Below, one piece after another: positions 1 to 6,384 of a stretch of 6,568 nt of DNA. Under the pieces are notes generated by a model. That model saw only the letters and a list, made by a program, of their open reading frames with translations. It was not told the DNA's origin and did no database searches. The stretch is from Erysipelotrichaceae bacterium. Its GTDB lineage: Bacteria > Bacillota_I > Bacilli_A > Erysipelotrichales > Erysipelotrichaceae. Within the stretch, counting starts at the first letter, position 1. Every line of letters begins with the position of its first letter. Made by a program: the position numbers and the translations under genes. The stretch lies in the NCBI GenBank assembly GCA_017614055.1, contig JAGACP010000017.1, forward strand, positions 1 through 6,568, given 5' to 3'.

Positions 1-13
1 AGGGAGTTTCATC

Positions 14-433
14 ATGATGGATTTCAAGTATGTAAGGATTCAGGGAAGGGAGCTTGCGGCGAATACGATGTATGCCAAGGGCGTCTTTTCGATGTGCTGG
101 AAGCTCATCCAGGACGATGTCATGGATGAGGAGGATGCGGATCTGTACAAGGAGATAGACAAGTGGTTTGCGGAGATACTGCCTTTTCCCGAACCGTGCA
201 TGAGGAAGGAGAAGGTCGTCTGTTTCTTCAAGACGGAGAATACGGAGGAGATGATGAAGCTGATACAGCCTGCGCTGTGGCTTCTGGAGAAGTATCATCA
301 TCCGTTCTATGTGGTCTATACCAACGATCCGGGAGAGATCGTCTACGAGGATCAGTATCAGGTGGCGGTGAATGTCGATGTGGAGCCGATCATCGAGGAG
401 TATGAACATACCTGGGTAGGCAAGGATGAATGA
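14..433 (+). CDS. Small acidic hypothetical protein, 139 aa
   Basis: I do not recognise a named family, so no function is proposed. An AGGGAG ribosome binding site at 1-6 lies 7 nt before the ATG at 14; a second ATG follows immediately at 17, and either could be used. The product is a soluble-looking 139-residue protein with no signal peptide or membrane segment and is strongly acidic (29 Asp/Glu against 14 Lys/Arg by my count). Visible landmarks are an aromatic, proline-rich stretch at 51-62 (WFAEILPFPEPC), three cysteines (28, 62, 70), a hydrophobic helix around 80-93 and a beta-like segment around 108-122 (GEIVYEDQYQVAV). The mixed helix/strand pattern and good codon periodicity suggest a real folded domain. 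It is convergent with the ABC operon, 34 bp from its end, and probably unrelated to it. Its promoter lies outside the window, so it may be the last gene of an upstream operon. Confidence 0.85.
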   Translation: MMDFKYVRIQGRELAANTMYAKGVFSMCWKLIQDDVMDEEDADLYKEIDKWFAEILPFPEPCMRKEKVVCFFKTENTEEMMKLIQPALWLLEKYHHPFYVVYTNDPGEIVYEDQYQVAVNVDVEPIIEEYEHTWVGKDE

Positions 434-437
434 AATG

Positions 438-464
438 AAAGCCGGCAATTGGCCGGCTTTTTTT
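438..464. terminator. Hairpin terminator between convergent genes, probably bidirectional
   Basis: A perfect 9-bp inverted repeat (AAAGCCGGC at 438-446, GCCGGCTTT at 452-460) encloses the 5-nt loop AATTG and runs into seven consecutive T (458-464). This is a textbook intrinsic terminator for the plus-strand gene ending at 433. Read from the other strand it begins 7 nt past the permease stop codon. On that side the U-tract is poor (TTTCATTTCATT), so termination of the ABC operon here is likely but weaker. Only 34 bp separate the two stop codons, so the hairpin is shared. Confidence 0.9.
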
Positions 465-467
465 GTT

Positions 468-3400
468 TTACTGTATCTCTTTGAAGTTCAGCTTCTTCAC
501 TTTCTGGAAGACCGTGTAGTTCACGATGAACGAGAACAGCAGTTCCAGCGTTACGGCGATGATCCAGGCTTTCACATTGAAGGTCCTGACGAACTGGGCA
601 TCGGGCTGTTCAAGGAGGCTTATGACGAACTTCTCGAAGGCGACTCCGAGCAGTATCGCAAGGACGACGCCCAGCAGACTTGTCAGGATGGTCTCCCTGG
701 CAAGGTAGGTGATGGTCTGTCTGATCGAGAATCCGTTTATCCTCATGACGATAAGTTCTTTCTTCTTTCTGGCGATGAAGATATTCGCCAGGTTGGTCAG
801 GATCATGAACGACATCAGTACCGACATCATGATCATCAGGACGATGATGATGTTGAAGAGGCTGATGGTCGAAGTGAATCTCGCCTTGTATGAATCGGCC
901 CTGTCGATGGATATGTTTCCGACATCGGTCAGTTCCCTGTAAAGAGAATCGTAGTTGTCCCTGTTCAGTTTCACGAAGTAGCAGTTGTCTTCCGCTTCTT
1001 CATCGAAGATCTTCGCATAGGCTTTCTTTGAAGCCAGAAGCAGTCTGCCCTGGTAGTTCTGGAACAGGCCTTTGACTTCGGCGTCATGTTTCAGAAGCTG
1101 ATCGTCATAGATGGTAAGCGTCGTGCCCGGATCGGCACCGAAGCTTTCGCTGAGTCTCAGCTGCGCAAGGACTCCTTCCTCAGGAAGGGCGACGTCTTTC
1201 TTCGTCTTAGGATCTTTTATCGCGATGTATTCGCCGAGTTTGTTTGGATCGCCGGCGATGATGTAGATGCCGTCGGCCTTCTGTCCTCTGTCGAACAGGC
1301 GGATGTTGTACGATGCCTTGAGATAGTCGGCATCGTTCTGATCGAGGATGGATTCTATCCTTCCTAATTCATCTCCGGTCGTGTCTGCGGTGTAGTCGAT
1401 CCTGAAGTCATAGAGATAGATGTCTTCTTTCTGCTTCCTGATCATGCCCGTGAAGGCGTCTTTGAGGGTAACGCCCGTGCCTATGCAGAAGCAGCTGATC
1501 GCCACGATGATGACAGTGACGGCGACTCTTTCTTTTTCATTTATGATGTTTCTCAGTATCAGTCTTGAGTACAGCGACCTGTTGGATCTGACGGTCGTTT
1601 TCTTTTTCTTTTCCTTGCGGTCTCTTGAAGAGACGGTCTCGCCTTTCATCAGAAGAGCGGCAGGCGTTTTCAGCAGGTCGGTGCAAGCGAAGTATACCGT
1701 GAAAGCGCTCATGGCGGTGATGAACAGCGGCACCAGGATCATCGACAGCGGCGACGTCTTCATCGTGTATCCGCCTACGGCATAGATCTCGCCTGACGCA
1801 AAGACATTGAGGACGATGCGGCAGATGACAAGTCCAAGCACGACTCCCAGCAGCGATCCGATGACTGCCGCCGTGACGCCGAAGATCAGATACTTGGCCA
1901 GGATCTCGCGGTTGTAGAAGCCGAAGGCCTTGGTGGTACCGACGCTCTTCTTCTCTTCTTCGACGATGATGGCGATGGTGGAGAAGCATACCAGAGATAT
2001 GACCATCAGGAAAAGCGCACCGAAAGATTTGCTGGAGCCGTATGCACCGTTGATGGGACCGCGGGAATCGATGTACGAAGCGTTGGATTCACGGTCCTGG
2101 ATGACCCAGTTATAACTCCTGTTCAGCAGTTCTTCCCTGCCTTTTTCTATGGCTTCGTCAGCTTCTTTGCGTGCAGAAGCCAGTTCGTCTTTTGCTTTCT
2201 GGAGAGCCGAGTAGGCTTCCTGTCTTTTTTCTTCAAGCTGTCTTCTGGCGTCTCTTATCTGGAATGCCGAGCTGTTCAGCAGTTTTTCTTTCTCTTCAAG
2301 AAGGGCCAGTCCTTCGTAGTATGCGGCATATCCCGCAGCGAGTTCGTTCTTTCCCTGTTCAAGCCTCTTCTCGCCGTCACTGATCCGTTTCTCGAGATCC
2401 CGGAACTGTCTGATGACATCGGCAAGTTCGTCCAGCTTTTCCAGCAGGGCGTCCAGCTTGTCCGGCGGGATGATCTGCGAGAAGTCGATGACGATGGTTC
2501 TGTCGAAGTAATTGATAATCAGTTGTCTGAGCAGTGAGAAATCGTCCTGCGACAGCATGGTGACGATGAACTTGAAGGTCTCGAAAGCGGAACGAAGATC
2601 TTTTTCCCTTATCTTGTCTTCCAGCTGATTGAGAGCGTCATCGTATCTTTCAAGCATCTGTACTATTGCAGCCTTGCCGAGTTCATTGATGAAGTCTGAA
2701 CTGTTCTTGAGCAGTTCGATGTACAGACGGGCCTGATATCTCACTATCTCGATATATGTCCCGTCCTGGATGTTTCCGGCTATCTCGAAGAAATTGAAAC
2801 CATACTTGTAGTCGATCATCTGCATGATCAGACAGATGGTCTCGTCTTCCAGCAGGATATCCAACGCATCCCTGAGGGCATCGTAGTTATCCATAGTGAA
2901 ATTGTTCGAAAGATCCAGGGCTTGGTGCAGTATTTCACTGACACTTTGAAGAGCCGGGAGCACCGATGAAGGCGTTAGACTTTCGGGGTAATAATCATTG
3001 ACATATATCGCAACAGTTTGCGTTGTATAGGAAATGAGATCCGACAGACTTTCTTCCGTGGTGTTTTCCATGACATCATCGATGCGGCTTTGCAGCTCTT
3101 CGCCGGTAATCAGTTCGATCAGATGTATGGTATCTTTGGTTGACTGCTGAGCAAGGAAAGCCTCGAGTGCCGCTCTGGTACTGTCGATGGTTTCCTGATT
3201 TCCGCCTATCATCGCCTGCAGGTAGTCGTTCATGTATCCTTTGAGACTTGTGTTGATGAAATACGTGAGAGCGCTCTTGGCGAACATGTCGCAGAATTCG
3301 GGATTGGCTCCGACCAGCGAGATGATCGTATCCATCCTGTCGACGTATGGTTCGAGCAGCTGGACGTTCTCGAGCTTGATGTAGATGTCTTCGAGGGTAT

Positions 3401-4892
3401 AGCCTGTGTATCTATACAGCAGCGTATCCACGATGACCGAGCCTTTTTCATCGAAGAAGTCTGCGATCGCCTGCTTGGCCTGTTCGATGGCTGCCTCGGA
3501 TCCTTCCTCAAGGGCATCCGCAAGGTCGTCAAGATAACCAAGAAGAGTATCAAGGTATCTGTCCAGTCCTTCGGAAGTGAAGTAGTCCAGGAAGGCCATG
3601 GCGGTTTCGCTGTCTTCGTTGAGTATCTCGTCGATGAAGGCTCTTTTTTCTTCGATCGTATCGATGATGTTTTCGGAATCGAAGAGTTCATCCATGTCGG
3701 ACATCTGATCGATGAGTTCATAGATCTTGTCGTCGTCGAGGACACCGAAAAGGATGTCGACGGCCTGGATGATCATTTCTTCGTTGCCCTCTTCAAGAGC
3801 CTGCTGGAAGGCGGTTATGGCCGACTTGAGAAGGTTTACATATTGCAGCATGGTCTGGCCGTTGAGCGGTATGCCGGTCTTCTGACTGATCGGTTTCAGG
3901 ATACTGCTGATGGTGTCATAGGCTTCTTTTGCCTGGTTCAGCTGTCTTTCGCCGTCTCTGATCTGTTTCTCTCCGTCTTTGAGCCGGGCGAGAGCCTGGG
4001 CAAGTGTTGCTCTTCCTTCTTTGATCCGGGTCTGTCCGTCGGCGAAAAGGCTTTCGAATTCGACGATCTGTTTCTCCGCGTCCTGCAGTTTTTCGTTCGC
4101 TGCTTTTTCTTCTTCGCCGATCCTGTCTTCGGCTTCCTGCAGCTGTTTCTTTATTTCGGATGTTCTTTGCTCGATCAGAGAATCGGCATTATTTCTGATC
4201 CTCATGGTCGTATTTCTGCCAAGTTCAGGAAGCAGTGCCGATACCTGGCTGTATGAAGTGTCTTTCAGTTTTACGAAAAGGTTGGTATATGAATCGCTGG
4301 TGGCCGCCATGTTGAAGGAATCAAGAGGCAGGACCACTCCCCATGTCATGCTGTTGCGCAGAAAATCGGGGTGTCTGATTATCGCACTGACGCGGTATGT
4401 TTCTTCTTTCAGAGGATCGCCGTAGAGACTGGAGGTGTTCCTGATCGTCACCGTGTCGTTGATTCTGATGTTCGCTTCTTTGGCGAGGTCTTCATTTATG
4501 GCAACCTCATCCTGTCTTGACGGAAGCGTTCCTTCGACCAGTTCGGGAACGGAGACGGTCTTGGTCAGGGACATGATCCGGATGTTGTAGCGGTCTTCGT
4601 CTCTGATGAGTTCGCCGCTTATCTCCATCACGGCTTCGGCGGATTCGACTTCTTCGAGTCTCGAGACCGTTTCCACGTCTTCATCGACGATGCCACCGGA
4701 TGAAACCAGGTCGAGATCTCTGAAGTTCTGATCGGCATAATAGCCGTCGAAGGTCTCTTTCAATGACCGATAGATGTTCTGGGTCGTGAAAAAGCCGCCT
4801 GTTCCGATGGCGATGACCAGAGTTATCGAAAGGAAAGAGGCGAATCTTTTTCTGATGTTTTTTATGGCGTCAACGAACTGTGTCTTTTTCAT
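468..4892 (-). CDS. Giant double-FtsX (MacB-type) ABC transporter permease with coiled-coil/helical-repeat ectodomain, 1474 aa
   Basis: This is the membrane subunit of a type VII ABC system, paired with the ATPase just upstream. Membrane segments are visible at about 18-38, 957-976, 999-1028, 1050-1072, 1122-1142, 1342-1372, 1400-1422 and 1440-1462, giving two FtsX modules of four helices each in one chain. Each module has the cytoplasmic coupling motif after its second helix (EEEKKSVGTTKAFGF near 979; RKKKELIVMRINGF near 1375). The first ectodomain (about 40-955) opens with a MacB-like mixed domain to about 232, then a coiled coil (237-325), an all-helical repeat region (332-797) and a returning coiled coil (812-922). 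The second ectodomain (about 1145-1338) is ordinary in size. I chose the ATG at 4892, one base after the ATPase stop (TAA C ATG), because MKKTQFVDAIKNIRKRF is a typical amphipathic N-terminus for this family. An in-frame ATG at 4916 would add eight residues but has no ribosome binding site. No membrane fusion protein is encoded nearby. Substrate unknown; the family includes lipid, lipoprotein and peptide exporters and non-transporting mechanotransmitters. Confidence 0.93.
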   Translation of the reverse strand: MKKTQFVDAIKNIRKRFASFLSITLVIAIGTGGFFTTQNIYRSLKETFDGYYADQNFRDLDLVSSGGIVDEDVETVSRLEEVESAEAVMEISGELIRDEDRYNIRIMSLTKTVSVPELVEGTLPSRQDEVAINEDLAKEANIRINDTVTIRNTSSLYGDPLKEETYRVSAIIRHPDFLRNSMTWGVVLPLDSFNMAATSDSYTNLFVKLKDTSYSQVSALLPELGRNTTMRIRNNADSLIEQRTSEIKKQLQEAEDRIGEEEKAANEKLQDAEKQIVEFESLFADGQTRIKEGRATLAQALARLKDGEKQIRDGERQLNQAKEAYDTISSILKPISQKTGIPLNGQTMLQYVNLLKSAITAFQQALEEGNEEMIIQAVDILFGVLDDDKIYELIDQMSDMDELFDSENIIDTIEEKRAFIDEILNEDSETAMAFLDYFTSEGLDRYLDTLLGYLDDLADALEEGSEAAIEQAKQAIADFFDEKGSVIVDTLLYRYTGYTLEDIYIKLENVQLLEPYVDRMDTIISLVGANPEFCDMFAKSALTYFINTSLKGYMNDYLQAMIGGNQETIDSTRAALEAFLAQQSTKDTIHLIELITGEELQSRIDDVMENTTEESLSDLISYTTQTVAIYVNDYYPESLTPSSVLPALQSVSEILHQALDLSNNFTMDNYDALRDALDILLEDETICLIMQMIDYKYGFNFFEIAGNIQDGTYIEIVRYQARLYIELLKNSSDFINELGKAAIVQMLERYDDALNQLEDKIREKDLRSAFETFKFIVTMLSQDDFSLLRQLIINYFDRTIVIDFSQIIPPDKLDALLEKLDELADVIRQFRDLEKRISDGEKRLEQGKNELAAGYAAYYEGLALLEEKEKLLNSSAFQIRDARRQLEEKRQEAYSALQKAKDELASARKEADEAIEKGREELLNRSYNWVIQDRESNASYIDSRGPINGAYGSSKSFGALFLMVISLVCFSTIAIIVEEEKKSVGTTKAFGFYNREILAKYLIFGVTAAVIGSLLGVVLGLVICRIVLNVFASGEIYAVGGYTMKTSPLSMILVPLFITAMSAFTVYFACTDLLKTPAALLMKGETVSSRDRKEKKKKTTVRSNRSLYSRLILRNIINEKERVAVTVIIVAISCFCIGTGVTLKDAFTGMIRKQKEDIYLYDFRIDYTADTTGDELGRIESILDQNDADYLKASYNIRLFDRGQKADGIYIIAGDPNKLGEYIAIKDPKTKKDVALPEEGVLAQLRLSESFGADPGTTLTIYDDQLLKHDAEVKGLFQNYQGRLLLASKKAYAKIFDEEAEDNCYFVKLNRDNYDSLYRELTDVGNISIDRADSYKARFTSTISLFNIIIVLMIMMSVLMSFMILTNLANIFIARKKKELIVMRINGFSIRQTITYLARETILTSLLGVVLAILLGVAFEKFVISLLEQPDAQFVRTFNVKAWIIAVTLELLFSFIVNYTVFQKVKKLNFKEIQ
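2127..2459 (-). other. Returning coiled-coil arm of the permease ectodomain
   Basis: Residues about 812-922 (numbered from the ATG at 4892) form a second long charged helical stretch leading back to the membrane helix at 957. Glycines lie exactly seven apart at 840, 847, 854 and 861 (SDGEKRL, EQGKNEL, AAGYAAY, YEGLALL), mirroring the first arm. Together the two arms would make an antiparallel hairpin that carries the helical-repeat region at its tip. Confidence 0.75.
2502..3899 (-). other. Five diverged ~100-residue helical repeats inside the permease ectodomain
   Basis: Residues about 332-797 of the permease (numbered from the ATG at 4892) contain five copies of a degenerate unit. Its clearest segment is a Gly/Asn-rich turn followed by an amphipathic helix and an Ile/Leu-rich helix: ALEEGNEEMIIQA at 365, ALEEGSEAAIEQA at 460, GGNQETIDSTRAAL at 563, NFTMDNYDALRDAL at 664 and EKDLRSAFETFKFI at 763. 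Equivalent anchor residues are spaced 95, 100, 101 and 99 apart. An upstream segment also aligns without gaps between units 3 and 5 (IISLVGANPEFCDMFAKSAL at 523 against YIELLKNSSDFINELGKAAI at 724). Hydrophobic positions are kept while the surface has diverged. An alpha-solenoid-like head is the inferred fold. I do not recognise a named repeat family. Confidence 0.65.
3918..4184 (-). other. Outgoing coiled-coil arm of the permease ectodomain
   Basis: Residues about 237-325 (numbered from the ATG at 4892) are charged, helical and free of proline, with a heptad pattern. From 286 onward small residues fall exactly every seven positions: Gly286, Gly293, Ala300, Gly307, Gly314, Ala321, in the setting xxGxxxL/I (for example KDGEKQI then RDGERQL). 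This regular small-residue stripe suggests tight packing against a partner helix, most simply the second arm at 2127-2459. Similar Gly-heptad helices occur in the YhgE/Pip type of envelope protein, by my recollection of that family. Confidence 0.75.
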
Positions 4893-4912
4893 GTTACCAG
4901 GAGAGGTCCTCC
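4893..4912 (-). promoter_or_regulatory. Coupled ATPase stop/permease start with distant Shine-Dalgarno
   Basis: The ATPase stop TAA (4896-4894) is followed by one base and then the permease ATG (4892-4890). The only good Shine-Dalgarno match, GGAGG at 4912-4908, lies inside the end of the ATPase frame, 15 nt from the ATG, which is longer than usual. The layout points to translational coupling, with ribosomes finishing the ATPase re-initiating on the permease. The alternative ATG at 4916 starts upstream of this GGAGG and so cannot use it. Confidence 0.6.
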
Positions 4913-6102
4913 GCATGCAGCGGGCTGAAGTTTATGCGCACGCTGGAAATGAGACCGTCCTTGAGACGGATGACTCTGTCGGCCATCTTGGCGATCTCCA
5001 CGTTGTGGGTGACCATGATGACGGTCTTTCTGTCGTTTCTGACGATGTTTTCGATGGCTTTGAGCACTCCCTGTCCCGTTTCAAAGTCAAGGGCCGCCGT
5101 CGGTTCATCGGCCAGGATTATCCTCGGTTCCTTGGAGATGACGCGGGCTATGCATACTCTCTGCTGCTGTCCTCCGGACATGGCCGAAGGGTATCTGTCC
5201 CAGCGGTCCTGCAGGCCTACGAGATCCAGGCATTCCATCGGATCGCGCGGATTCTTCGAGATCTCGGCGATGAATTCGACATTCTCCAGGGCGTTCAGGT
5301 TGGGCATGAGATTGTAGGACTGGAAGATGAAACCTATATAGTCGCGTCTGTACTGGGTCAGTTCGCTCTCGGTAGGATTGGAGAAGTCCTTTCCTTCGAC
5401 GATCAGTCTGCCTTCGCTGGCCTGGTCCATTCCGCCTATTATGTTCAGCATGGTGCTCTTGCCGCAGCCGGATTCGCCCAGCACGACGAGCAGTTCGCCT
5501 TCGTATATGTCGAGATCGATGCCCTTGAGGATCCTGCGCATCTCTTCGCCCGACATGAATTCCTTTATTATTCCTCTCAGGGAAAGCAGAGGTTTCCTGC
5601 CTTTGTTCGGAGAGAAGGAGAGACCCTTGTCCTCGATATCAAGGGCGATGAGCGCTCCGCAGTTTTCCAGAAGTTCCCTGTCTTCCTCGGTGAAGTTTCC
5701 TTTCCTGTCGTTGAGCTGCAGGCAGCCTACGGTGCTGAAAGGAGTCTTCAACGGAACCAGTATGGCATTGTTTCCGAAAAGAGAAGAGAAGAACTTGTCT
5801 TCGATGATCTCCGGATATTTCGAACAGTCGTCGATGATGAGGGATTTTCCTTCCTTGACGATGCGTCCGATGAAACTTTCATCCTCGCCTGTCGATATGC
5901 CGGTGAGGTCGGAAGAGTTCTTGCTGGCGACGATATAAAAACGATTGTCGACGGTGTTGCGCATCCAGATGGATCCGCTGCTGCAGCCGACCGTGCGGGC
6001 AAGTGTTTCGATGCACGTCTCAAGCGAACTTTCAAGCTGGTTGGATTTTGAAAGCTCGTCCATTATCTGCCAGGCGCAGGTTACAAAACGGGGATCAGCC
6101 AT
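4894..6102 (-). CDS. GAF domain-ABC ATPase fusion, MacB/LolD-type, 402 aa
   Basis: This is the ATP-hydrolysing motor for the permease encoded one base downstream, with an added sensor domain. Residues about 20-157 read as a GAF domain: a conserved-looking strand at 44-59, GxIVKEGKSLIIDD at 79-92, the core strands ILVPLK and TVGCLQL at 114-130, and the closing FTEEDRELL at 137-145. A short linker leads to a complete ABC ATPase from about 173: Walker A GESGCGKST 209-217, Q-loop Gln261, signature MSGGQQQR 308-315 (Met replaces the usual Leu), Walker B IILADEP 328-334 with catalytic Glu333, D-loop AALD 336-339 and switch His366. All catalytic residues are present. MacB/LolD-type ATPases are usually 220-250 residues, so the GAF part is an extra ~160-residue N-terminal module. 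The start is supported by AGGAG at 6113-6109, 6 nt before the ATG. Six of the nine cysteines are in the GAF part or the residues just before it (9, 30, 40, 93, 127, 148). The GAF ligand cannot be predicted from sequence. Confidence 0.95.
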   Translation of the reverse strand: MADPRFVTCAWQIMDELSKSNQLESSLETCIETLARTVGCSSGSIWMRNTVDNRFYIVASKNSSDLTGISTGEDESFIGRIVKEGKSLIIDDCSKYPEIIEDKFFSSLFGNNAILVPLKTPFSTVGCLQLNDRKGNFTEEDRELLENCGALIALDIEDKGLSFSPNKGRKPLLSLRGIIKEFMSGEEMRRILKGIDLDIYEGELLVVLGESGCGKSTMLNIIGGMDQASEGRLIVEGKDFSNPTESELTQYRRDYIGFIFQSYNLMPNLNALENVEFIAEISKNPRDPMECLDLVGLQDRWDRYPSAMSGGQQQRVCIARVISKEPRIILADEPTAALDFETGQGVLKAIENIVRNDRKTVIMVTHNVEIAKMADRVIRLKDGLISSVRINFSPLHAEDLSW

Positions 6103-6137
6103 ACCATTCTCCTATTTATTTTGATTTAGATATTATC

Positions 6138-6165
6138 ATTTTAATACTTTAAATGCCTATGTCCA
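6138..6165 (-). promoter_or_regulatory. Sigma-A-like promoter of the GAF-ABC/permease operon
   Basis: On the minus strand TGGACA (6165-6160, 5 of 6 matches to the -35 consensus) is separated by 16 bp from TAAAAT (6143-6138, 5 of 6 to the -10). The predicted transcript would start near 6131, giving a leader of about 30 nt that carries the AGGAG ribosome binding site. The AT-rich surroundings fit. The upstream copy of the TTTGGACAT repeat offers a second, weaker -35 with TTTAAA as its -10. Confidence 0.6.
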
Positions 6166-6178
6166 AAGAATGTCCAAA
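6159..6178. repeat. 9-bp direct repeat over the operon -35 region
   Basis: ATGTCCAAA occurs at 6159-6167 and again at 6170-6178, a period of 11 bp or about one helical turn. The copy nearer the operon contains its -35 hexamer. Such spacing is typical of a site read by a regulator binding one face of the DNA, but it could also be a chance repeat in AT-rich sequence or a duplicated -35. Confidence 0.45.
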
Positions 6179-6313
6179 AAGAAAATGCTCTTTATGAGCT
6201 TTCCGTATAGACGATTATCGGCTGAAAAACGGATGAGAATGTCGTTTATGCACGGGCTTGAACATACATATCTTTTTTTTCTAGGGTAATGCGATGAAAA
6301 GAGTAAATTGTTT

Positions 6314-6341
6314 TTCCCATTGAACCATTATGTAGTAAAAT
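6314..6341 (+). promoter_or_regulatory. Candidate promoter of the lipoprotein gene
   Basis: TTCCCA (6314-6319, 4 of 6) is followed after 16 bp by TAAAAT (6336-6341, 5 of 6), the same -10 hexamer as the divergent operon. The start point would be near 6348, leaving a leader of about 37 nt that contains the inverted repeat at 6352-6373. TTGAAC at 6320-6325 looks like a better -35 but has no -10 at a workable distance. The assignment is weak. Confidence 0.35.
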
Positions 6342-6351
6342 AATTCGTAGA

Positions 6352-6373
6352 AGTATATTAGGTAAAATATACT
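6352..6373. repeat. 8-bp inverted repeat directly before the lipoprotein RBS
   Basis: AGTATATT (6352-6359) and AATATACT (6366-6373) are perfect inverted copies with the 6-nt centre AGGTAA. The dyad ends exactly where the GGGAGG ribosome binding site (6374-6379) begins. It could be an operator just downstream of the transcription start, or an RNA stem in the short leader that influences access to the RBS or transcript stability. The AU-rich stem would be weak as RNA, which slightly favours an operator. Confidence 0.6.
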
Positions 6374-6384
6374 GGGAGGCAAAA

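Noticed and set aside
426..893. Plus-strand open frame of about 155 codons overlapping the end of the permease
   Set aside because: Its product is a low-complexity His/Asp/Glu/Arg-rich string antisense to permease membrane helices, and its early codons run through the terminator hairpin.
3230..3745. Second minus-strand frame of about 171 codons inside the permease
   Set aside because: Its product is Ser/Thr/Arg-rich and it is simply another frame of the permease repeat region, whose main frame is continuous from start to stop.
4890..4916. Permease start at the ATG at 4916
   Set aside because: It would overlap the ATPase by 23 bp, lacks a Shine-Dalgarno and adds an uncharacteristic MRRTSPGN before the family-like MKKTQF; 4892 is preferred.
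4774..6051. Long plus-strand open frame (about 425 codons) opposite the ATPase gene
   Set aside because: It lies antisense to a frame with complete ABC and GAF motifs, has no ribosome binding site of note and no recognisable motif; it is a by-product of the codon use of the real gene.
6187..6199. GCTC-TTTAT-GAGC hairpin next to T-rich sequence on the minus strand as a terminator
   Set aside because: The stem is only 4 bp and no gene ends nearby on that strand.
6273..6280. Run of eight T as the tail of a plus-strand terminator
   Set aside because: No inverted repeat precedes it and no plus-strand gene ends upstream of it within the spacer; it is more likely plain AT-rich promoter flank.
6103..6384. 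Riboswitch or other structured RNA in the divergent spacer
   Set aside because: Apart from the short dyad at 6352-6373 I found no conserved riboswitch core, and the probable leaders are only about 30-40 nt.
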